Source: Bacteroidota bacterium | GTDB taxonomy: Bacteria; Bacteroidota; Bacteroidia; Bacteroidales; UBA1715 | NCBI GenBank assembly: GCA_029266015.1 | Contig: JAJUFK010000152.1 | Span: 1 to 6,078 of the forward strand | Length of the DNA stretch: 6,078 nt | Reading direction: 5' to 3' | Part shown: in pieces, positions 1 through 5,790 of the stretch | Layout: each line of letters starts with the position of its first letter | Numbering within the stretch: position 1 is the first letter of the stretch | The notes under the pieces: generated by a model | Told to the model about the DNA's origin: nothing | What the model saw: the letters and a program-made list of their open reading frames with translations, nothing else | The model's database searches: none | Made by a program: the position numbers and the translations under genes

Positions 1-28
1 GGTTTAAGGTATAGGGTTTAGGGGTTAT
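1..28 (+). repeat. Heptamer array R1 (GGTWTAN), inside fcl, continues off the left edge
   Basis: Three clean 7-bp units are visible (GGTTTAA, GGTATAG, GGTTTAG), followed by a degenerate GGGTTAT. The first 21 bases differ at one position from bases 767-787 of array R2, so these are the same repeat family. On the minus strand the array is read as fcl codons 236-242. Its full length to the left cannot be seen. Confidence 0.85.
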
Positions 29-727
29 AATTCCATATTTTTCTAGTATTGCAAGAATTTCTTCTTGTGTGTTTTTGCCCGAAATACCTTCAATAGGACG
101 TTTGTTTAGATCTTTAGAAATAGCATTCCAATCGTTGGTCTCTATGCATTTGCCTAAATACATTTTGCGAATAAGTGCAGGCAATACATGCGATGTTTCA
201 AGATTGAAATTATCGTTGGGTCCATACAAGTTGGTAGGCATTACCGAAATAAAGTTGGTGCCATATTGTAAATTGTAACTCTCGCACATTTTAATACCGG
301 CAATTTTTGCAATTGCATAAGGTTCATTAGTATACTCAAGTGGTGATGTTAGTAAGAAATCTTCTGACATTGGCTGGGGAGCTTCTTTAGGGTATATACA
401 GGTGCTTCCTAAAAACAATAACTTTTTCACCCCGTGCACATAAGCATTGTGAATCACATTGTTTTGAATCATCAAATTTTCGTATATAAACTGAGCCCGA
501 TAGGTATTGTTTGCAACAATACCGCCTACTTTAGCAGCAGCAAGTACCACATACTCAGGTTTTTCGGCGGCAAAAAAATCAGCCACCGCCTGCGGGTTCA
601 TCAAATCAAGTTCTTGAATGCTTTTTCCTATAAGATTGGTATATCCTTTATTTTGTAGGATTTTCCATATAGCCGACCCTACTAATCCAAGGTGTCCGGC
701 GATGTATATTTTTGATTGTTTTTCCAT
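1..727 (-). CDS. fcl: GDP-L-fucose synthase, 5' part (runs off the left edge)
   Basis: The frame is open from an ATG at 727-725 to the window edge and gives 242 codons of N-terminal sequence. The enzyme (GDP-4-keto-6-deoxy-mannose 3,5-epimerase-4-reductase) finishes GDP-L-fucose synthesis with NADPH in the cytoplasm. Visible signatures are the Rossmann motif G11-HL-G14-LV-G17, AAAKVGGIVANN around residues 63-74, GSTCIYP with Ser108 and Cys110, Tyr137 and Lys141 of the YxxxK pair, MPTNLYGPNDNF and His180. These match the E. coli catalytic set (Ser107, Cys109, Tyr136, Lys140, His179) with an offset of one. From about residue 186 it carries the extra segment of the Bacteroidetes long form (DLNKRPIEG and following). 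The last residues, PKPYTLN (236-242), are encoded by a heptamer repeat array, where relatives usually go straight on to LWGTG. The C-terminal substrate domain lies outside the window, so intactness cannot be judged. gmd lies upstream, separated by the four-helix-bundle gene. Confidence 0.94.
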   Translation of the reverse strand, partial: MEKQSKIYIAGHLGLVGSAIWKILQNKGYTNLIGKSIQELDLMNPQAVADFFAAEKPEYVVLAAAKVGGIVANNTYRAQFIYENLMIQNNVIHNAYVHGVKKLLFLGSTCIYPKEAPQPMSEDFLLTSPLEYTNEPYAIAKIAGIKMCESYNLQYGTNFISVMPTNLYGPNDNFNLETSHVLPALIRKMYLGKCIETNDWNAISKDLNKRPIEGISGKNTQEEILAILEKYGIITPKPYTLN

Positions 728-738
728 TTTTTAATTTT

Positions 739-801
739 GGTATAAGGTTTACGGTTTAAGGTATATGGTTTAAGGTATAAGGTTTAGGGTTTAGTGGTTT
801 T
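739..801 (+). repeat. Heptamer array R2 (GGTWTAN), between the four-helix-bundle gene and fcl
   Basis: Eight consecutive 7-bp units run from 739 to 794: GGTATAA, GGTTTAC, GGTTTAA, GGTATAT, GGTTTAA, GGTATAA, GGTTTAG, GGTTTAG. A degenerate GGTTTT follows after one extra base. The array fills nearly all the space between the stop of the upstream gene (808) and the fcl ATG (727), leaving about 11 bases before the ATG. The GGT strand reads toward the four-helix-bundle gene. Confidence 0.93.
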
Positions 802-807
802 TCTTGA

Positions 808-1146
808 TTAAATTAATTTATGGAGCATTGAAGATATTTTTAAAGTTTTGTCATGTATACATGTATAATCATCGCTATTTAAATAGCCTATCTCAAAAGC
901 TATTATACATTGAGTTCGCAATTCAGCTAAAGATCCTTTTGCAATATTAAAAAAACGAATTGATTGAGGATTGTAACCAGATTCTTCACCTTCAGCAATA
1001 TTAGATGGAACACTTACTGCAGCTCTTCTTAATTGATTACGCATATCATAATCTTTTGAAAATTTCTCGCTCGCAGTTAATGAATATATATTAACTGCTA
1101 ATTCTTTTGCCAATATCCAAACTTGCAATTTTGTAAAATCACCCAT
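808..1146 (-). CDS. Four helix bundle protein (23S rRNA intervening-sequence protein / S23-like family)
   Basis: This 112-residue protein has the full usual length of the family (Pfam PF05635 / TIGR02436 type). It starts with the typical FTKLQVWILAKELAVNIYSLT helix. The family's most conserved block is RRAAVSVPSNIAEG at residues 40-53. After it come RFFNIAKGSLAELRTQ (64-79) and the GYLNSDDY turn (87-94). It is predicted to be all alpha-helical and cytoplasmic, with no signal peptide. Related proteins are encoded in intervening sequences of some 23S rRNA genes, and the Avd accessory protein of diversity-generating retroelements has the same fold and forms a pentamer. The cellular role of free-standing copies is not established. 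No reverse transcriptase, template repeat or rRNA is present here. The gene lies between gmd and fcl, flanked on both sides by heptamer arrays that face inward. Hand counts over rows 841-1140 give about 30% G+C, against about 42% in part of gmd, which suggests separate origin. The leader before the ATG is A-rich (AAAGAAAA). Confidence 0.92.
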   Translation of the reverse strand: MGDFTKLQVWILAKELAVNIYSLTASEKFSKDYDMRNQLRRAAVSVPSNIAEGEESGYNPQSIRFFNIAKGSLAELRTQCIIAFEIGYLNSDDYTCIHDKTLKISSMLHKLI

Positions 1147-1156
1147 ATTTTTTCTT

Positions 1157-1211
1157 TAAACTATATCCCTACACCGTACACCGTATACCGTACACCATAA
1201 ACCGTATACCC
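1157..1211 (-). repeat. Heptamer array R3 (GGTNTAC-rich), between gmd and the four-helix-bundle gene
   Basis: On the plus strand, six clean units run from 1170 to 1211: TACACCG twice, TATACCG, TACACCA, TAAACCG, TATACCC. Degenerate units extend it to about 1157. On the minus strand these read as GGTGTA, GGTATA and GGTTTA, the same core as R1 and R2 but in inverted orientation. The joining base is mostly C (CGGTGTA) where R2 mostly has A or G, so this copy has diverged. It starts 3 bases after the gmd stop and ends about 10 bases before the next ATG. Confidence 0.9.
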
Positions 1212-1214
1212 GTA

Positions 1215-2372
1215 TTATTCAAAATAATTCATGATTCTATAGCCGCCTTCACGCAAGTAAGCATCTTTTTGCATTAATTTCACATCAGATTTCATCATGT
1301 CTTCTACTAATCCTTGTAGGTCGTATTTGGGTTTCCAACCAAGTTTTGTTTGCGATTTGGTTGGGTCACCTATAAGCAATTCCACCTCGGTTGGGCGGAA
1401 ATATGCCGGGTCAACTCCCACAATTTGTTCCTTTTGTTTTGCACGTTGAACGATATTTTCCAAGAAAGCATCGCCTACCGTTTTACAGAATTTTGCTTCG
1501 TCTACAGCAGTTATAATACCTTTTTCGGCAACACCTTCGCCTACAAATGATATTTCTATACCTACCTCTTCGCCACTCATGCGAATAAAATCGCGGATTG
1601 TGGTGGTAACACCGGTAGCTATTACATAATCATCGGGCGTGTCTTGTTGCAAGATTAAATATTGAGCTTCAATATAATCTTTAGCATGTCCCCAGTCGCG
1701 TTTGCTGGCAAGGTTGCCCATAAATACTTTGTCTTGCATACCAAGAGCTATACGACTTAATGCACGTGTTACTTTTCGGGTAACAAATGTTTCGCCGCGT
1801 ATGGGCGATTCGTGGTTAAACAAAATACCATTGCTTGCATGCATACCGTAAGCTTCGCGGTAATTTACTGTAATCCAGTACGCATATAATTTTGCCACCG
1901 CATAGGGGCTGCGTGGGTAAAACGGTGTGCGTTCCGACTGCGGAACCTCCTGTACCAAACCGTACAATTCTGATGAAGATGCTTGATAAATGCGTGTTTT
2001 TTTGGTTAATCCCAACAACCGTACAGCTTCTAAAATACGCAATGTACCTATACCATCGGCATTGGCAACATATTCGGGCATGTCGAAACTTACTTTCACA
2101 TGGCTCATAGCAGCCAAGTTATATATTTCGTCGGGTTGCACCTCTTGAATTATTTTAGTAAGATTCATAGAATCTGTCAAATCGCCATAATGCAGAATCA
2201 AATTACGATTATCTACATGAGGGTCTTGATACAAATGGTCGATTCTATCGGTATTGAACAACGACGAACGACGTTTGATACCGTGAACAATGTATCCTTT
2301 TTTTAATAAAAATTCGGTGAGATATGCACCATCTTGTCCGGTAACACCGGTAATAAGAGCTATTTTAGGCAT
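1215..2372 (-). CDS. gmd: GDP-mannose 4,6-dehydratase
   Basis: The 385-residue product converts GDP-D-mannose to GDP-4-keto-6-deoxy-D-mannose, the committed step toward GDP-L-fucose, and belongs to the cytoplasmic extended short-chain dehydrogenase family. The N-terminus MPKIALITGVTGQDGAYL carries the nucleotide-binding motif G9-VT-G12-QD-G15. Next come the RR and FNTDRIDHLYQD region (34-50), YNLAAMSHVKVSF (84-96) and YQASSSELYG (129-138). YPRSPYAVAK (152-161) contains Tyr157 and Lys161. With Ser133 and Glu135 these occupy the positions of the E. coli catalytic set Thr133, Glu135, Tyr157, Lys161; Ser for Thr is conservative. NHESPIRGETFVTRK, RDWGHAKDYIEAQ and YFRPTEVELLIGDPTK are all present. 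It is a little longer than the E. coli enzyme (373), with the extra residues near 295-315. It looks intact. fcl, its pathway partner, follows 487 bases downstream instead of directly. No convincing promoter was found in the 418 bases upstream. Confidence 0.98.
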   Translation of the reverse strand: MPKIALITGVTGQDGAYLTEFLLKKGYIVHGIKRRSSLFNTDRIDHLYQDPHVDNRNLILHYGDLTDSMNLTKIIQEVQPDEIYNLAAMSHVKVSFDMPEYVANADGIGTLRILEAVRLLGLTKKTRIYQASSSELYGLVQEVPQSERTPFYPRSPYAVAKLYAYWITVNYREAYGMHASNGILFNHESPIRGETFVTRKVTRALSRIALGMQDKVFMGNLASKRDWGHAKDYIEAQYLILQQDTPDDYVIATGVTTTIRDFIRMSGEEVGIEISFVGEGVAEKGIITAVDEAKFCKTVGDAFLENIVQRAKQKEQIVGVDPAYFRPTEVELLIGDPTKSQTKLGWKPKYDLQGLVEDMMKSDVKLMQKDAYLREGGYRIMNYFE

Positions 2373-2525
2373 AATAAATTAGATATTGTATTAAAAAGTA
2401 AAAGTAAGGAATTTATACAAATTGCATGTAGAAAAATCGAAACAATTGTATATTGTAATGTAGCTCAGGCATTCAAAAAATAAATAGAAATGTTTCAAAA
2501 ATAATGTGGTGTTTTTTTTATTTTA

Positions 2526-2552
2526 TTCTATAATAATATCACCCCTTCGGGG
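2526..2552 (-). repeat. REP-like hairpin unit A
   Basis: On the minus strand this reads CCCC-GAA-GGGG (2552-2542), a 4-bp stem with a 3-base loop, followed by a 16-base tail TGATATTATTATAGAA (2541-2526). The tail is identical to that of unit B, which lies on the opposite strand, so A and B form a 16-bp perfect inverted repeat about 100 bases apart. Confidence 0.8.
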
Positions 2553-2630
2553 TTTTAGCCTTGTTAATTTTTGAAACAAAATTATAACTTTCAAGATTGT
2601 AAAAAATAGCCTATTCAGAATTTTTTTAAA

Positions 2631-2657
2631 GCCTGAAAGGCTGATATTATTATAGAA
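2631..2657 (+). repeat. REP-like hairpin unit B
   Basis: GCCT-GAA-AGGC (2631-2641) is followed directly by TGATATTATTATAGAA (2642-2657). The stem differs in sequence from unit A but keeps four pairs and the GAA loop, which is compensatory variation. The tail is identical base for base. Confidence 0.8.
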
Positions 2658-2681
2658 AACATATATAGCATACAAATAACC

Positions 2682-2698
2682 CCCCGAAGGGGTGATAT
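2682..2698 (+). repeat. REP-like hairpin unit C (short tail)
   Basis: CCCC-GAA-GGGG (2682-2692) is followed by TGATAT (2693-2698), after which the sequence diverges from the tails of A and B. It lies 40 bases after the unit B hairpin in the same orientation. Confidence 0.75.
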
Positions 2699-2743
2699 GT
2701 AATCGTGCAATATTTTATACTTACATATTGTAATATTTTTGAA

Positions 2744-2770
2744 GACTTTTTAGACTTTTCCGACTTTTCG
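2744..2770 (+). repeat. 9-bp tandem repeat, three copies
   Basis: Three adjacent units read GACTTTTTA, GACTTTTCC and GACTTTTCG, followed by a broken GAC. The repeat lies 20 bases past the lipoprotein stop codon. It is too short and AT-rich to assign a role. Confidence 0.65.
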
Positions 2771-2790
2771 ACAATCAGATATTTTGTCCT

Positions 2791-3366
2791 TTACCACTTT
2801 TTAATTTCCTCGTCAAACTGTAATTGTTTGAGATTTGCAAGCAGATGTAGATTGTCGATAGTTCCGGTAAATGTATATACTTGGCCGGCAACTAATTTAG
2901 TATCTGGAGCTCCACCAATACCACCACCAACTTCAATTTTTTTGCCTGTGTTGTCTATCATAGTAGCACTGGTATATGGTCCCATAAAACTACTATTTTC
3001 TATAGCTTTAACCAATGCTTGAATATGAAGCTCGTTATATTTAGCTCCGGTAACCCATACTTTTTGAATTTGTATGCGATTATCATTTTTAGTTTGAGTA
3101 AAATCTAAAACGATTGTATCGGTAATAGTTGCAAACAGAGCACCCAAAACACTATCTGCTTGTTGTTGCATAAGTGTTATAGAGTCATTGATTTGCATAA
3201 AAGCATCAATATCCTGGGGATTAAGTCGAGATTCAAGATTCGCGATTTTAGTTTTATACTCTTGCGCTTTTTCTGCTAATTGAGCTATGCCAATTTGAGA
3301 TTTTTTTTGACTACACCCTATTGTGAAAAGAGCGGCAATAACTGAAATTATAAGTACTTTTTTCAT
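2791..3366 (-). CDS. Predicted small lipoprotein of unknown function
   Basis: The family of this 191-residue protein is not recognised. The N-terminus MKKVLIISVIAALFTIGCSQ has two lysines, a hydrophobic core and a cysteine at 18 preceded by glycine, which fits a lipoprotein signal peptide cleaved by signal peptidase II. The lipobox is relaxed (TIGC instead of the usual L at -3), as often tolerated in Bacteroidetes. Residues 25-75 are charged and helical, with spaced hydrophobic positions, and may form a coiled coil. Residues about 83-175 look like beta strands (DTIVLDFTQ, NRIQIQKVWV, SATMIDNTGKKIEV, QVYTFTGTID). There is a glycine-rich GGGIGG turn at 147-152. The product is probably anchored in the periplasm or at the cell surface. 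The residues after the cysteine (SQKK) lack the acidic run of known surface-export signals, so periplasmic anchoring is the safer guess. The start is 24 bases after the proC stop with no promoter between them, so co-transcription with proC is likely. No functional link to proline is evident. Confidence 0.78.
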   Translation of the reverse strand: MKKVLIISVIAALFTIGCSQKKSQIGIAQLAEKAQEYKTKIANLESRLNPQDIDAFMQINDSITLMQQQADSVLGALFATITDTIVLDFTQTKNDNRIQIQKVWVTGAKYNELHIQALVKAIENSSFMGPYTSATMIDNTGKKIEVGGGIGGAPDTKLVAGQVYTFTGTIDNLHLLANLKQLQFDEEIKKW

Positions 3367-3390
3367 ATTATCTATTTTTTGTTAGAACTA

Positions 3391-4200
3391 TTAATCTTGT
3401 TTTTTTTGAGTAGCTTTATCATATGATTTTACTATTCCTTTTATAAGTGCCGAACTAAAACCGTTGTGTTCCATTTCGTTGAGTCCGGCTATTGTAATAC
3501 CCCGCGGTGTTGTTACTTTATCAATCTCGTCTTCGGGGTGTGTGTGTGAACGCAGTAATAATTCCGCAGCGCCTTTTGCTGTTTGTGCTGCAATTAATTG
3601 TGCTTCTTCGGCGTGGAATCCTATTTGTGTACCACCTTGAGAAGCTGCACGTATTGAACGTAAGAAAAAAGCTATACCACATGACCCTAAAGCAGTAGCC
3701 GATAGTATAAAATCTTCGTCAATTACAAGTGTTTTACCAAGTTTATTAAATAAATCAACAATTTCTTCAAATTGCTTTGAGCCTGTTTTATTGCCTGCTA
3801 TACACGTCATTGATTCTTGAATTTTGATAGCAGTATTTGGCATTGCTCGAGCTATGCACACATCTTGTTTAATGATAGATGAAATTTCTGCTATTGTAAC
3901 ACCTGTAACAATTGAAACAATTGAGTGATTTGTTGTAATTGCCGGAGCAATTTCATTAAGAACTGATAGAGTAATAAGAGGTACTACTGCAATAACAACA
4001 ATACGTGATTTTGATACAGCGTCGGCATTACTTTCTTGAAAAACAAATCCACCTTCGTTACAATTTTTTGGCAAATCGGATTTTTTTCGAGTAATTATAA
4101 TGTTTTCAGGCTTGTATGCTCCTGAATTTACAAGGCCTTGCGCTATCGCCATGCCTATATTGCCACCGCCAAGAATTGCTATAGTATTTGTAAAACTCAT
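3391..4200 (-). CDS. proC: Pyrroline-5-carboxylate reductase
   Basis: The 269-residue product has the normal length for an enzyme that reduces 1-pyrroline-5-carboxylate to L-proline with NAD(P)H, the last step of proline synthesis in the cytoplasm. The N-terminal Rossmann domain has IAILGGGNIGMAIA (7-20). RAMPNTAIKIQESMTCIAG (118-136) is the family's conserved central block. The C-terminal dimerisation and active-site domain has GSCGIAFFLRSI (172-183), AAQTAKGAAELL (204-215) and HPEDEIDKVTTPRGITIAGLNEM (221-243). This last block matches the Bacteroidetes version more than the E. coli one. One oddity is AVVPL at 71-75, where most family members have AVKP followed by a polar or aromatic residue; the codons GTA CCT CTT are clear. 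The gene begins 72 bases after the GH3 stop and has a candidate promoter in that gap. The lipoprotein gene follows closely. Confidence 0.95.
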   Translation of the reverse strand: MSFTNTIAILGGGNIGMAIAQGLVNSGAYKPENIIITRKKSDLPKNCNEGGFVFQESNADAVSKSRIVVIAVVPLITLSVLNEIAPAITTNHSIVSIVTGVTIAEISSIIKQDVCIARAMPNTAIKIQESMTCIAGNKTGSKQFEEIVDLFNKLGKTLVIDEDFILSATALGSCGIAFFLRSIRAASQGGTQIGFHAEEAQLIAAQTAKGAAELLLRSHTHPEDEIDKVTTPRGITIAGLNEMEHNGFSSALIKGIVKSYDKATQKKQD

Positions 4201-4218
4201 GTGTTTTATATTTTATGC

Positions 4219-4248
4219 GAAATGTACAGTATTTTTATCTAAATTCAA
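4219..4248 (-). promoter_or_regulatory. Candidate Bacteroidetes-type promoter for proC
   Basis: On the minus strand TTG (4248-4246) is followed after 19 bases by TACATTTC (4226-4219), one mismatch from the TAnnTTTG -7 consensus. The start would fall close to the proC ATG at 4200. The imperfect -7 box and AT-rich background make this a moderate call. Confidence 0.45.
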
Positions 4249-4272
4249 AATTTCAATTACAATCTTACACAA

Positions 4273-5790
4273 TTAACAATTTTTAATTAATTGTAGAATA
4301 TCATCTATATACTCTCTGTTATTTGCCAGTCGTGGAATTTTATGTTGTCCGCCTAATTTGCCTTTTTGTTTGAGCCAATTATAAAATGTGCCGTCAGGTG
4401 CTATATGAACTTTGGGAAATTGCAACGTCATGTCTTTATAGCGTTTTGCTTCATAATCAGAATTTAGGGCTTTCAATTGATTGTCGAGTAATTCGGCAAA
4501 TTGTTGAATGTTGTGTGGTTGTTGTTCAAATTCTATAAGCCATTCATGCCCACCTTGCGAGTTTTCGTTCATATATATAGGTGCAGCAGTATATTCACGA
4601 ATTTTTGCTCCGGTTCGTTTGCATACTTCTGCAAGAGCATGGTCAGCATTATCAACCATAAGTTCTTCTCCAAATGCATTAATAAAATGTTTGATACGTC
4701 CTGTTATTTTTATTTTGTATGGATTTTTTGATGTAAAAATTATTGTATCACCTATGATATATCGCCATAATCCGGCATTTGTTGTAATTACAATAGCATA
4801 TTGTTTGCCTATGTCAATATCGCTTAAAATACATGCTTCACGATTGGGTGAATCTATGTTTTCAAGTGGTATAAATTCATAAAAAACTCCAACGTCGAGC
4901 ATGAGTAACATATCATTGGTAGCAGGATTATCTTGTATTGCAAAAAAACCTTCTGACGCATTGTAGGTTTCCATATAGCGCATTTTTTCAGAAGGAATAA
5001 TTGCTTTAAACTGTTCTCGATAGGGCGTAAAACTAACACCTCCATGTACAAATAGCTCTAAATTTGGCCAAATTTCCAACACGTTATTTTTGTTGTACAT
5101 TTCAAGCATTTTTTTGAGAAGAACTAATGTCCATGATGGGACTCCTGCCAATGATACCACTCGTTCTCCACTGGTAATTTCTGCAATTTTTTGTATTTTT
5201 TCTTCCCATTCGTCCATTAGTGCTACCGATAAATCAGGGGTGCGATAAAATTGCGCCCAAAATGGCATATTTTGAATAAGAATTGCAGATAAGTCACCAA
5301 AATAGGAATCCATTGAAATTTGGCTGATTTGGTGACTACCACCTAACGCCAAACTTTTACCTTTCCATAGTTCAGAATCAGGATAATTGTGATTGTATAA
5401 TAAAATAGTATCGCGACCACCTCGAAAGTGGCAGTTTTCTAAAGCCTCTTTACTTACGGGTATAAATTTACTTTTGTCGTTGGTTGTGCCACTACTTTTT
5501 GCAAACCATTTGATAGGCGAGTGCCATAATATATTTTGTTCTCCTTCGCGTATTCTGTCAATATAAGGTTTCAGCGATTCGTAATCGTGTATAGGTACTT
5601 GTTTTTGAAAATCACGAATACTTTGAATAGAATGAAACGAGTGTAAAATTCCGAATTCTGTTTCTTCACATTCTTTGATTAATTGAAAAAGTACTTCATT
5701 TTGAATTTCTTGCGGATAGAGTTTATACCAATTTATTTGTTGTAATCGCTTTACTGTTAACCAAGAAATAATAGAATTAAATAAAGGCAT
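4273..5790 (-). CDS. GH3-family acyl-adenylating protein (GH3 auxin-responsive promoter type)
   Basis: This 505-residue protein belongs to the GH3 family. Plant members (such as JAR1) adenylate a carboxylic acid and pass the acyl group to an amino acid. Bacterial members are common in Bacteroidetes, but their substrates are generally unknown. Family marks in order are WFAKSSGTTNDKSKFIPVS (95-113), the nucleotide-binding Ser/Thr-Gly loop; VSLAGVPSW (212-220); FVHGGVSF near 247-254; YNASEGFFAIQ (276-286), the central adenylate motif; LWRYIIGDTIIFTS (341-354), matching the YR-GD motif; and GRIKHFINAFGEELM (364-378), the hinge to the small C-terminal domain. GQHKIPRL (481-488) near the end supplies a lysine (Lys484) in the place expected for the domain-closing lysine. 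There is no signal peptide, so it is cytoplasmic. It looks full-length and intact. It is the first gene of the leftward group, with its own promoter. The neighbouring proC gives no firm hint of substrate. Confidence 0.93.
   Translation of the reverse strand: MPLFNSIISWLTVKRLQQINWYKLYPQEIQNEVLFQLIKECEETEFGILHSFHSIQSIRDFQKQVPIHDYESLKPYIDRIREGEQNILWHSPIKWFAKSSGTTNDKSKFIPVSKEALENCHFRGGRDTILLYNHNYPDSELWKGKSLALGGSHQISQISMDSYFGDLSAILIQNMPFWAQFYRTPDLSVALMDEWEEKIQKIAEITSGERVVSLAGVPSWTLVLLKKMLEMYNKNNVLEIWPNLELFVHGGVSFTPYREQFKAIIPSEKMRYMETYNASEGFFAIQDNPATNDMLLMLDVGVFYEFIPLENIDSPNREACILSDIDIGKQYAIVITTNAGLWRYIIGDTIIFTSKNPYKIKITGRIKHFINAFGEELMVDNADHALAEVCKRTGAKIREYTAAPIYMNENSQGGHEWLIEFEQQPHNIQQFAELLDNQLKALNSDYEAKRYKDMTLQFPKVHIAPDGTFYNWLKQKGKLGGQHKIPRLANNREYIDDILQLIKNC

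Larger units (their letters stand above)
2373..2790. other. 418-base intergenic region with repeats, no gene
   Basis: No coding sequence is supported between the lipoprotein stop and the gmd start. The region holds three hairpin repeats and a 9-bp tandem repeat, listed separately. A TATTTTTG box on the minus strand (2503-2496) resembles a Bacteroidetes -7 element, but no TTG lies 19-21 bases upstream of it, so it is only a weak promoter candidate for gmd. No hairpin here is followed by a clear U-tract on the minus strand, so no terminator for the upstream gene is claimed. Confidence 0.75.

Noticed and set aside
69..658. Two plus-strand open frames of about 70 codons.
   Set aside because: Both are antisense to fcl, whose frame is confirmed by continuous match to the family and catalytic residues.
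809..820. A 12-base perfect palindrome (TAAATTAATTTA) overlaps the stop of the four-helix-bundle gene.
   Set aside because: It is entirely A/T in an AT-rich region and partly fixed by codons; there is no U-tract layout or repeat elsewhere to make it an operator or terminator.
739..1211. A CRISPR array, because repeated units are present.
   Set aside because: The units are 7 bp, directly adjacent and degenerate, with no spacers.
728..1214. A diversity-generating retroelement, suggested by the Avd-like fold of the small protein.
   Set aside because: There is no reverse transcriptase, no template/variable repeat pair and no target gene with a C-type lectin end in the window.
2460..2476. TGTAGCTCAGGC resembles the D-arm of a tRNA.
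   Set aside because: No acceptor stem, anticodon stem or T-arm (GGTTCGA type) can be placed at the right distances on either strand; the surroundings are plain AT-rich sequence.
2705..3022. A plus-strand open frame of 105 codons.
   Set aside because: It runs mostly antisense to the lipoprotein gene, and its product has no recognisable domain or convincing start signal, so it is a shadow frame.
4508..4882. A plus-strand open frame of 124 codons.
   Set aside because: It lies wholly antisense within the well-supported GH3 gene and its translation has no family features.
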